A DNA stretch of 15,592 bases from Hondaea fermentalgiana. Lineage: Eukaryota > Sar > Bigyra > Thraustochytrida > Thraustochytriidae. How positions within the stretch are numbered: position 1 is the first letter of the stretch; each line of letters begins with the position of its first letter. The stretch covers positions 8,994-24,585 of the forward strand of contig NPFB01000027.1 of assembly GCA_014084085.1 (NCBI GenBank), given 5' to 3'. The translations under genes were made by a program, and so were the position numbers. This document shows positions 1-7,213 of the stretch, piece after piece. The notes beneath the pieces are model-generated. The model ran no database searches, was not told the DNA's origin, and saw only the letters and a program-made list of their open reading frames with translations.

Positions 1-52
<52 letters not shown>

Positions 53-126
53 AGGAAAGGAAGGAAGGAAGGAGGGAGGGAAGAAAGAGGGAGGGAAGAA
101 AGAGGGAAGGAAGGGAGGGGAGGGAG
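1..126. repeat. Homopurine tract with AAGA microsatellite
   Basis: All 126 bases are A or G. The first 52 bases are thirteen AAGA units; the rest is imperfect GGAA/GGGA repeat. The first pyrimidine is at 127. The tract sits about 80 bases upstream of the costars gene start, so it may lie in its promoter or 5' leader. A mirror-like purine strand of this length can form triplex (H-DNA) and is prone to length change, which is general knowledge and not shown here. The true left end is outside the window. Confidence 0.95.
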
Positions 127-208
127 CAGCGAGCGCGCACGTGCTGGCGCGTTTGCGCTAGTCCTCGATCGAAGGCGGGCGGCCGCGGCGGCGGCGGCGC
201 GCGGGAAG

Positions 209-2191
209 ATGTCCGCGACGCGGGGCAGCGCGGAGCGCAGCAGGCGCGGCGAGCGCAGGTTCGGGTACAGGAGCTCCTCGTCGCGACGGCGCGCGCAAGA
301 GGCGCTCGAGGGCGCGGAGCGGGAGATCACCAAGCTGGTCGTGGTCGTCGTGGAGCTCGGCGTCGACTACCACGCCAAAAAGGCCGACGGCAGCGACGAG
401 TACGCGATCAGCTTCGGAGAGCTGTACGAAGAGTACCAGCATCACGCGGAGTCCGTGTCGGGCGTGCTGATGGGCGCGAGGCGTCGCGGTCTCGTCGCGC
501 ATGAGGGCGCAGGCCCGCTCTTTCACGGCCGCGACGACCAAGTCACGGTGCGGCTCACACGCGCAGGCGTCGTGCGCGCGCAGTCGTGGCGAACCAAAAA
601 GCATAACGCCCGAATCTCGATGCGCCTTTCCACGCGAATGCTCCCACCCGGCGTCCTCCCGTCCTTGGACAGTACCTCTCTCAAGCGCAAGGCCAACGCA
701 TCGTCACCTTCGACAACCATCTACACCGTCAACTCGCTCAGGGTCTCGACCCCACCTTTGACGGACATTGACTTCGATCGTTTCTCGCGCTCCAAGTCAG
801 CATCTCCCTCATCCGCTTCCTCTACCGTGTCTTCGAACACCGCAAGTTCAACCTCAATTTCAAGTGCACGTTCCTCTTCGTCGTCTTCCTCTTCAGCATC
901 ATATTCGTCGCGAATTAGCGATGGCCATTGGAGAAAGTTTGATCCGCGACCTCCGAGTGCTCGCCTTCAGCGCGCCACGACCGCCGAAACGGGCCGTCAG
1001 CATATCACCTTTTCCGCCTACGAAGCGCCCAAGGATCACGGCCAGTTTGGCAACTCTGCCAAAATGTCGCAGACGCCCCACCTCAAGCGCTTCTTGTCAG
1101 CACCTCCTCCTCAGCGCTTCAATACCTACGGGTATCCGGATCCAAAGGTCGCTCTGGGCGGCGACACGAGCAAGCACCTCGAGTCAAGCCAATCGAAGCT
1201 GACTACGCTTCGTAGGTCCATCGCACGCAGCTTTTCCGGCAACAGGCGTAGCGCAAATTCGCTTCTGCACAGACTGTCGATGCAGCGGTCATCTTCAGCA
1301 CCCCAAGACCGCGCAGGCTCGGCAGCCCCTGCCGTCGCCCAGGATTACGACGACTATCATGAAGAGGAAGAAGAAGATGATGAAGAGGAGGCCGACGGCG
1401 TTGCTGTTGAGATAGATGAGGAGGAAGAATCTTCCATGGCAGCGTCGCGCAGCAACAGCAGCAGCCTGCACGAGGAACGAGCATCAGGCTCGACCCGTAC
1501 AGGGTTGTGTCAGGCTGAGGCCAGTGGAAGCCTTGCACATGTTCTCGAAGAGGCCGAAGAGACGCTTGATGATATCGCAGACGCCTCCGACGATAACGAG
1601 AGCGAAATGTACGAGGAAGAAGAGGAATTAGACTTCAATGATGACTACGAAGAAGAAGTTGAGGAGGACAATGATGTCGCAGAGGAGCCACTCGTGCCGA
1701 GAGATCGCTCGGGTCCTTCTCTTTTACGTACCGCTGCAGCCGTCACCGATGCTCAAGAGCCGCAGCATTCGAGCCGTTCACGTGCCTCCTTGCGCAGCCG
1801 CCTCTCTTGGCGCCGACGGCGTCAGGAAGGCGAAAGCCCGAGAAACCGCTACTCGCGCTTCCGCTCCTCGGGCGCCGACGCGGAAGGACCTCGTTGGAGC
1901 CAGCGTCGCTCTCGGCGCCGCTTCAACGCCACCCAGTTTGCCGATGATGACAACAATGATGCTCGATCCAGTGTGGATGGTGACGAGTACGAGCTTCCCT
2001 CTTGCTCTGATGGCGTCGCGTCCATGGTGTCACTGGCTGGTAGCAAGCTAGCCGAGAGCGCTGCTGGGTTCGCTGACGGTATTGCGGAAGGCACCAACAA
2101 TTGGCGCATCAGTCGTCGTTTCTCAAGCGCGTCGTACGCATCCTCCTCCTCTGAGCGTGGCTACTATACGGCGCGCTCCCATGCCGACTGA
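209..2191 (+). CDS. Costars-domain protein with long disordered Ser/Arg-rich and acidic tail
   Basis: A single-exon gene of 660 residues. Residues about 38-117 match the costars fold of ABRACL and the C-terminus of ABRA/STARS: an EITKLV-type first helix, a DG then ISFGELY strand-helix, an ARRRGLV winged-helix core and a GRDDQVTVRL end strand, in the family order and spacing. Costars proteins bind or regulate actin (Dictyostelium costars, vertebrate STARS); an actin role here is inferred. The rest looks disordered: Ser-rich to about residue 240, Arg/Ser-rich to about 370, two strongly acidic Glu/Asp blocks near 379-405 and 460-493, then Arg/Ser-rich again. Family members are usually about 80 residues, or carry the domain at the C-terminus, so an N-terminal domain with a 540-residue tail is odd. 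The ATG at 209 is chosen because it precedes the domain by about 37 residues. The frame is open leftward to base 2 with no other ATG, so an upstream exon or longer N-terminus cannot be excluded. Confidence 0.8.
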   Translation: MSATRGSAERSRRGERRFGYRSSSSRRRAQEALEGAEREITKLVVVVVELGVDYHAKKADGSDEYAISFGELYEEYQHHAESVSGVLMGARRRGLVAHEGAGPLFHGRDDQVTVRLTRAGVVRAQSWRTKKHNARISMRLSTRMLPPGVLPSLDSTSLKRKANASSPSTTIYTVNSLRVSTPPLTDIDFDRFSRSKSASPSSASSTVSSNTASSTSISSARSSSSSSSSASYSSRISDGHWRKFDPRPPSARLQRATTAETGRQHITFSAYEAPKDHGQFGNSAKMSQTPHLKRFLSAPPPQRFNTYGYPDPKVALGGDTSKHLESSQSKLTTLRRSIARSFSGNRRSANSLLHRLSMQRSSSAPQDRAGSAAPAVAQDYDDYHEEEEEDDEEEADGVAVEIDEEEESSMAASRSNSSSLHEERASGSTRTGLCQAEASGSLAHVLEEAEETLDDIADASDDNESEMYEEEEELDFNDDYEEEVEEDNDVAEEPLVPRDRSGPSLLRTAAAVTDAQEPQHSSRSRASLRSRLSWRRRRQEGESPRNRYSRFRSSGADAEGPRWSQRRSRRRFNATQFADDDNNDARSSVDGDEYELPSCSDGVASMVSLAGSKLAESAAGFADGIAEGTNNWRISRRFSSASYASSSSERGYYTARSHAD

Positions 2192-2390
2192 GCTTAGATG
2201 CGAATGGATGACTAATAGATACCCCAATTCTCGTTACTTATGTTACTACAATTTTCATTCTTTACACAGATATCTATCCTGGAAAGAGTGGATGAGAAAG
2301 AGCGCAACGCGAATGTTCGGTGTCGATGCAACGAACATGTTACTCCCTTGAAAGTGGGAATGAATTATCTGAGCAGTTCGCCAAGCTGCC

Positions 2391-2398
2391 TATAAAAG
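2391..2398 (+). promoter_or_regulatory. TATA box, candidate promoter of the LRR gene
   Basis: A perfect TATAAAAG follows GCC and is flanked by GG on the right, as in classic RNA polymerase II core promoters. Transcription would start about 25-35 bases downstream, near 2420-2430, giving a leader of roughly 370 bases before the ATG at 2794, or about 250 before the upstream ORF at 2675. The leader is long for so compact a genome, so a second start near the pyrimidine tract is possible. Confidence 0.5.
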
Positions 2399-2603
2399 GG
2401 ACGTGCGCAATTCTCTGGCAAGTTTGGTTGGCATTTATTCTTCAAAATCAGATTCGAGCATCATCACCTCGCTTCGAAACCGTTTCATCGTGGGTTGCGC
2501 GTCTTTCCGACCAGATCGACAGCGATTTTCCTTGTCCTTATCAGCTGCGGTGGTCAATTTGGCCCGTGTTTTCTTTCCAGTTGTTTCCCTTCCTTTCTCC
2601 GAG

Positions 2604-2638
2604 TCCCTTCCTTCTTTCCTTTTTTCCTCCCTCTTTTC
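2604..2638 (+). promoter_or_regulatory. Pure pyrimidine tract in the LRR leader
   Basis: Thirty-five consecutive C/T bases, within a longer CT-rich run from about 2567. It could be an initiator or pyrimidine-rich promoter element, or the polypyrimidine tract of a 5' leader intron. No splice sites around it are compelling. Confidence 0.4.
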
Positions 2639-2674
2639 GCACGTGCGCACACCTTCAAGCTGAGAACTTGCACG

Positions 2675-2791
2675 ATGGCGGCATCGAGAACGACAGCATC
2701 GTGGAGCGGAAAAGAGCAGCCAGAGTGGACGAGCAGCCGGCAGACCGCGCATGTGCCAGCACTACAGCGCGTGCAGCCCGAGGGTCCGTGA
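2675..2791 (+). other. Upstream ORF of 38 codons before the LRR gene
   Basis: An ATG at 2675 with A at -3 and G at +4 opens a 38-residue frame that ends in TGA at 2789-2791, two bases before the ATG of the LRR gene at 2794. It is in a different frame from the LRR gene. The peptide is polar and matches no family I know. If the mRNA starts at or near the TATA box, scanning ribosomes meet this good-context ATG first, so it may control LRR translation by reinitiation. It could also be chance, or an alternative N-terminus joined by unseen splicing. Confidence 0.35.
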
Positions 2792-2793
2792 GG

Positions 2794-4692
2794 ATGGGCA
2801 CCGAGCCTGTGCCGCATCGACTGCCCAAAAAGCAGCTTGAGCGCTGGCGCAAAGAGCAGCGAAAGAAAGACCTCAAGAACCCGAGTGTTCTTGCACGCGC
2901 AGCGCGCTCGAAACTCGCGCCCGTCCCTGTGCGAGGGGCAGAGGCCGTGCTCGGAAGCCTTCCACCGCTCTGCACGCGCGACGAAACATGTCCAGAGGGT
3001 ATATTTCCTCTCTCGCGTCCCGAACGGCGCCGCAATGAACTTCTTCGCATCGATGAGCTTGCACGACAAGAACGCAAGCACTATGGGCGCAAGAGACGAG
3101 CACGAGAGAATGCTGCGGCGCGACGCATCCAAGCTAAATACAAACACTGGAAGGGCATTGCTAAGATGGCAGACTTTGCTAGCGAACTGCAGAAACGGAT
3201 GGAGGCAAAAGCACAGCTCGAGGCACAACGTGAAAGGGAGCGAAAACTTCAAGCAAAGGCCGCTCTGTGGCTGCAAGAAGTCAACAAACTGCCGCCAAGC
3301 CCTCTGCGCGACGCCCTTGCCCTTCTCACCAGCATGGATGATCCCTACGAGCTGCACACGATTGGCTGGCGCGGTCGCATGGCCGAGACACTCGATGCCC
3401 TCGCCGTCTTTGTCCATGCAAAGAGTGTCACACTCGAACGGTGCGGCTTTGGGGCGCGCAAAAAGCTCAAGGAGCGTTTAGAGATTGCACGTGAGCTCGG
3501 CAATGCTCTCGGCGTCCAAGCTGAGTTGTTTTCGCTCAGTCTTCGTGATAGCAAATTCGAAGACGCCGAGCTACAAACCCTACTAAGTGCATTGGTCCTG
3601 TCAAAGAAGAGGCTACGCTCGCTTGACCTTCACGGAAATTGGCTTGGAAGAGGGCGCTGTGAGGGTACCGACGACGCTGGCAATCCCGTTTATCAAGTGG
3701 CTTCTCACGCAGCATTGGCACTTGCGAGTCTTGTTCGCAACTCCCCCTATCTTCACACGCTCGACCTCGGCGGAAATTTCATGGGGCCCAAGTGCTATGC
3801 CACCTTTGTGAACAATCAGGCCTTTTCCAGACCTCGCGGGCTTCTCCGAATCGATCTTGGCTTCAATGCGCTGGGTGACCGCCTTGGGGCCGCCCCCTAT
3901 GCATTAGCGCACATGATTTGTGCCTGCCCGTCGCTTGCGCATCTTAACCTGCAGTCAAACGGTCTCGGTGCCCATGCGCTGGCTACAATTGTCAAATCGC
4001 TTGCCCTGCACAAAAACCTTCGCGAGCTTGAACTTGCGGACAACCGACTCGGTGATCGTGGAGCTGCCCTTATGTGCCAAATCCTCAAGAGCTCACGTAG
4101 TCTTGCGAGACTGGGTCTCGCAGGCAACGAATTCTCGGAAATTGGCTTTCAAAACCTCGCAGGAACACTCGAGCGCGCTGCTCCGCGTCAATTAAAGCAC
4201 CTTGATCTTTCAAGAAACCCAATCTCGGATCAGGAGAGCTGTACACGCGCAATGGCGGCTTTGGCTGAGCTCATTCGCACAAACACTTCCCTGCAGAGCT
4301 TGATGCTGCGGCAGGTAGGTCTGGTTCGCTTTCGCAAATTGCAACCAGCCTGTCGCAAGGCTGAAATCCGACACACTTTAGAGCCCGCAACCGTGCTCAT
4401 GTCGACGCTGGAGCAGAACCGGAGTCTCCTCCTCTTGGATCTCGGAGGCAACTCTCTCGACAGCAATCAAGCATTCCCTGCAGCTATAGCGACGGCAATC
4501 GTTCGCGAGCGCATCGCCTGTCGCCCGGCTTTACGCTTCGAAAAGGCGAGTCAAGTTCTCATTGCGGCGCTTTTTAAAAAGTATCTCACGGATCCACCAG
4601 ATCCCCGCGCTGTTGCGCGCGGCGGTCTGATCGACCGTATTGTCTTTCGCATCCTCGCCTTTGCTGTGGATCAACGAACGATTCTTATCTGA
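2794..4692 (+). CDS. IQ-motif-like and leucine-rich-repeat protein (ribonuclease-inhibitor type LRRs)
   Basis: A single exon of 632 residues. The N-terminal 130 residues are basic and Arg/Lys-rich. An IQ-like motif (ARRIQAKYKHWKG) lies at about 109-121, a potential calmodulin or EF-hand light-chain site. A charged helix or coiled coil follows to about residue 165. From about 245 to 560 there are at least seven LRRs of the RI type, with LxxLDLxxNxLG cores such as LRSLDLHGNWLG, LHTLDLGGNFMG, LAHLNLQSNGLG, LRELELADNRLGDRG, LKHLDLSRNPISD and LLLLDLGGNSLD. These form a horseshoe protein-binding scaffold with no enzyme signature. RI-type LRR proteins with an IQ are common in axonemal or cytoskeletal proteins of protists (for example dynein regulatory complex relatives), but the exact family is not identified and no cell location can be read from the sequence. 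The ATG at 2794 is preferred because it has A at -3 and G at +4 and lies downstream of the TATA box and CT tract. An in-frame ATG at 2326 precedes the TATA box and would encode implausible sequence. The gene converges on the coiled-coil gene to its right. Confidence 0.82.
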   Translation: MGTEPVPHRLPKKQLERWRKEQRKKDLKNPSVLARAARSKLAPVPVRGAEAVLGSLPPLCTRDETCPEGIFPLSRPERRRNELLRIDELARQERKHYGRKRRARENAAARRIQAKYKHWKGIAKMADFASELQKRMEAKAQLEAQRERERKLQAKAALWLQEVNKLPPSPLRDALALLTSMDDPYELHTIGWRGRMAETLDALAVFVHAKSVTLERCGFGARKKLKERLEIARELGNALGVQAELFSLSLRDSKFEDAELQTLLSALVLSKKRLRSLDLHGNWLGRGRCEGTDDAGNPVYQVASHAALALASLVRNSPYLHTLDLGGNFMGPKCYATFVNNQAFSRPRGLLRIDLGFNALGDRLGAAPYALAHMICACPSLAHLNLQSNGLGAHALATIVKSLALHKNLRELELADNRLGDRGAALMCQILKSSRSLARLGLAGNEFSEIGFQNLAGTLERAAPRQLKHLDLSRNPISDQESCTRAMAALAELIRTNTSLQSLMLRQVGLVRFRKLQPACRKAEIRHTLEPATVLMSTLEQNRSLLLLDLGGNSLDSNQAFPAAIATAIVRERIACRPALRFEKASQVLIAALFKKYLTDPPDPRAVARGGLIDRIVFRILAFAVDQRTILI

Positions 4693-4770
4693 ACAAACGC
4701 TTCCTATCAGAAGACACAGAAGTGAAATGTATGCGGCATTAGAAAAATGTAGCATGGTACGACGAGTTGT

Positions 4771-4776
4771 AATAAA
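4771..4776 (+). terminator. Candidate poly(A) signal of the LRR gene
   Basis: A canonical AATAAA lies 79 bases past the LRR stop codon, in the 210-base gap between two convergent genes. No equivalent is obvious after the other genes of the window, so this lineage may not depend on AATAAA and the match may be chance. Confidence 0.35.
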
Positions 4777-4902
4777 TATTTCTGCGAGCTCGCATCAGGC
4801 CTTTTAGTTTACGATTTCAGTGCTTCGCAGTGCCAAGATGTTGAAGAATCTGAAAGACGTCAATCGTGAAAATGTACACTGTTTGCTTTTTTACGAATCG
4901 TT

Positions 4903-6537
4903 TCACACATCGCCCTTACCCTCGATCTGTCCCGGTGACGAGTCATTGTTGGCCCGCTGTGTCAGCGAGCGCTCTCGTTTTCCGAGAAAAGAGCCCAAGG
5001 TGGCAGCGATTTGATTCTGCATGAGATGTTGAAGTTCGTCAATATCAATGCGCGTTGCGCTATCCTCGTCGCGCTCGTTTCGCACATCCGCGTCATTGCC
5101 TTGCATGGCCCAAACGCGAGCTTGCTCAGACTCAAGAGCGCGGGCTTCCGCTTCCTCGACCTGCACGTGAGCGGCCTCAAGCTGTGCCTTCAAGGACGAT
5201 GTTTGCAAAACCAGCTGCGCCATGTGCTCTTCAAGGCGTTTACGATGTGCCTCTTCATCCGCCTGGGCTTGGGATCGAGAACGAAGTTTTGTCTCAAGAA
5301 TATCAACACGAGCGCGTGCTTCAGCAAAGGCTTCAGATTCTCGTCGATGCCGAGACATCTCTGTTTCGAGGAACCGCTGTTCTCGTTCGAGCTCCTGCTT
5401 CATGGTCGCGTGCTGGACCTCTTGTGTGGCAGCTTGTTTCAGCGCTGCGTCTCGCTGCGCCGTAGCATCGGCCTCGCGGCCAGCAGACCCGCTCAGTTGA
5501 TGCTGTAGCTTGCGGAGATTTTCGTGAAGATCAGCATTCGCTTCGACAAGCTGGTCGTTCTCCTCCGCAAGAGCTTCGGCACGCTCTTGTGTCTTTTGCA
5601 AATGATTGCGCGTGCGAGCCAGCTCTGCATTCACTTGCTTCGCATTCTCTTCTGCGGCCTCTGTTCGGGCGCGCAGAGCGTCGGTGTCGCTGGAAAAGGA
5701 TGTATGCTTTTCCTCAAGTTCGGCGAGCCTGACACGGTCCACGCCACAAGATCCTTCGAGTTCGGCCACCCGTGCCTGTGAGGCTGCAAGCATCGTGCTC
5801 AGCTCCTCCACACGAGCTTCTAGTCGCGTCTCCGAAGCCTCACGCCGAGCGCGCTCAGTCTCGAAGCCTTCTTCGGCTCGCTTTTGGGCCGCGAGGGCCG
5901 CCTCCAGGTTCTCCTTGGCGCCCTGCTGCCCGACAAGCTCTTTGGCAAGACGAGCGCACTCACGCTCGAGGCTAGCAGCTCGCTCGCTGGCCACATCCTC
6001 TGCACGCTTGCGAACAAGACGCTGCTCCTCTTTCCTGCATTCAACCTCTGTGCGCAAATCTGAAATCTCGCGCAGCAGCGCTCCGTGCTCGCTTTCTCGT
6101 TGCCGAAGTTCTGCGCGGTGTTCGGCCTCGAGCTGCCGGCACCTGTCAGTCAGCTCAGAAAGCGAGCCATCAACACACGACCGCGTGGAGATCACAGATT
6201 GTGCTTTGCCACTGCCTTGCTGGAATGAGCTCTTAAGGACAGCACACTCCATTTCCAGGTACGAGAGCTGTTCCTTTAGCGACTCAACATAGTTGACGTC
6301 CACGTTTGATTCGCGCGAGCTTCTTCGACCGAGGCTGCTTTCTCGCGTCCGCGACGGTGACCCTGATGTCTGCCGCATAGCACGAGATCCTGGCACCGAG
6401 CTTGTACTGCTGCTACTGCGTTGCGATCTTGCTGCACGCCGAGGCACGTCTGCCTTGCGAGTTGTTGTCGTACGCACTGGTGCCCGGTTCCAGCCTGCTT
6501 GTGCGTCTACGCTTGGGCGTGTACGAGTAGTGCGCAT
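4903..6537 (-). CDS. Coiled-coil protein with basic Ser/Arg/Thr-rich head
   Basis: A single exon of 544 residues on the minus strand, with its ATG at 6537-6535. Residues 1-80 are basic and rich in Arg, Ser and Thr and probably disordered. Residue 79 onward reads NVDVNYVESLKEQLSYLEME, an abrupt switch to heptad-patterned helix. The coiled coil runs to about residue 495, rich in Glu, Ala, Arg and Gln with few helix breakers, apart from a short Gly/Ser break near 106-111. There is no signal peptide, membrane segment or enzyme motif. The layout (basic head, short conserved-looking entry helix, long parallel coiled coil) suits a filament, basal-body or vesicle-tether component. I cannot assign a family. 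Several shorter frames on the plus strand through this region are its antisense shadows. The 3' end converges with the LRR gene. Confidence 0.75.
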   Translation of the reverse strand: MRTTRTRPSVDAQAGWNRAPVRTTTTRKADVPRRAARSQRSSSSTSSVPGSRAMRQTSGSPSRTRESSLGRRSSRESNVDVNYVESLKEQLSYLEMECAVLKSSFQQGSGKAQSVISTRSCVDGSLSELTDRCRQLEAEHRAELRQRESEHGALLREISDLRTEVECRKEEQRLVRKRAEDVASERAASLERECARLAKELVGQQGAKENLEAALAAQKRAEEGFETERARREASETRLEARVEELSTMLAASQARVAELEGSCGVDRVRLAELEEKHTSFSSDTDALRARTEAAEENAKQVNAELARTRNHLQKTQERAEALAEENDQLVEANADLHENLRKLQHQLSGSAGREADATAQRDAALKQAATQEVQHATMKQELEREQRFLETEMSRHRRESEAFAEARARVDILETKLRSRSQAQADEEAHRKRLEEHMAQLVLQTSSLKAQLEAAHVQVEEAEARALESEQARVWAMQGNDADVRNERDEDSATRIDIDELQHLMQNQIAATLGSFLGKRERSLTQRANNDSSPGQIEGKGDV

Positions 6538-7213
6538 TTTGCAGCTCGCAGCTCGCTCGTCGCGTTCCCCCTTCGGGCTGGCTGGCTGGTTGGGCGCGTT
6601 GTCGCTTTGGTTGCCTATCTATTCTTGCTTGACGTGCGAGAGTGCAAGACGGGCCCCAAAGCCGTTACACAAGTTGAAAGCCCATGGTCCCAGTCTTGCC
6701 TTGCCAAGTTCCCGCGTCCGAGACACTTCACGGTCCAGAGGTCAAGCTTCATGTATTGATCTTTCGAAGGCGCGTTAAAAGTTTGCGACCCAGAGCGAAT
6801 TGCGACTTGCCTGCAACGAGAGAATGAGCTGAGCGCAGTCCTGTATGGACAAGTTGCTTGCACCTAGAATGGGGAAAAAGAAAAGAAAATGAATTATGCG
6901 CATCTCTCATTCTTACACGTAGACCTGAGCGCAGCAGTTGCAGGGAAAGAATACTTAGCGGCCATTTGTCTTGCGAAGGAGCCCTGCATGCCGGCCTCAA
7001 ATTCTCAAAAAAAAAATCCAGAATCTGACCTCCTCTGATTTTTAATTCACAATCGTTCGCTCTTCAGCAGCAAGGTGGTCTTATAGTCTTGGCATGAAGC
7101 TCTTTGGCTCTTTAATGCAATGCGCATATGCGCAATCGCTATCCATGCAGCGCTGCGCCCAACTTAGTTGTCTGACCGAAGCTTTCTCCACAGAAATGTG
7201 CCGAAGTGGATGT
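6538..7213. other. Intergenic region between the coiled-coil gene and GPN2
   Basis: 676 bases. It must hold the promoter of the minus-strand coiled-coil gene (right of 6537) and the 3' end of GPN2 (left of 7214). I see no TATA box for the former, no AATAAA for the latter and no tRNA-like B box. A run of nine or more A at about 7008-7016 and a 14-bp palindrome at 7121-7134 are the only low-level features. The short frames in it have no protein-like composition. Confidence 0.5.

Larger units (their letters stand above)
2192..2793 (+). promoter_or_regulatory. Intergenic region and 5' leader of the LRR gene
   Basis: 602 bases between the costars stop and the chosen LRR start. It holds a TATA box (2391-2398), a pyrimidine-rich stretch from about 2567 to 2638 and a short upstream ORF (2675-2791). 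The frame of the LRR gene happens to stay open through most of this region, but its translation (runs of Phe, Leu, Pro and Ser from the CT tract) does not look like protein. I see no RNA gene in it. Confidence 0.6.

Noticed and set aside
2320..2793. In-frame upstream extension of the LRR protein, including an ATG at 2326
   Set aside because: The ATG precedes the TATA box, and the extension would translate the CT tract into Phe/Leu/Pro/Ser runs unlike a protein domain. The ATG at 2794 is the better start.
2554..3417. 287-codon minus-strand frame over the LRR gene 5' half
   Set aside because: It is antisense to a well-supported coding region and leader, and its translation shows no motif or domain.
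5606..6292. 228-codon Ser/Arg/Ala-rich plus-strand frame, and a nearby 161-codon frame at 6293-6778
   Set aside because: The first is fully antisense to the minus-strand coiled-coil gene, and the second overlaps its N-terminal coding region and promoter. Both have the composition expected of shadows.
7121..7134. 14-bp perfect palindrome TGCGCATATGCGCA in the gap before GPN2
   Set aside because: About one perfect 14-bp palindrome is expected by chance in a window of this size, and it has no promoter context.
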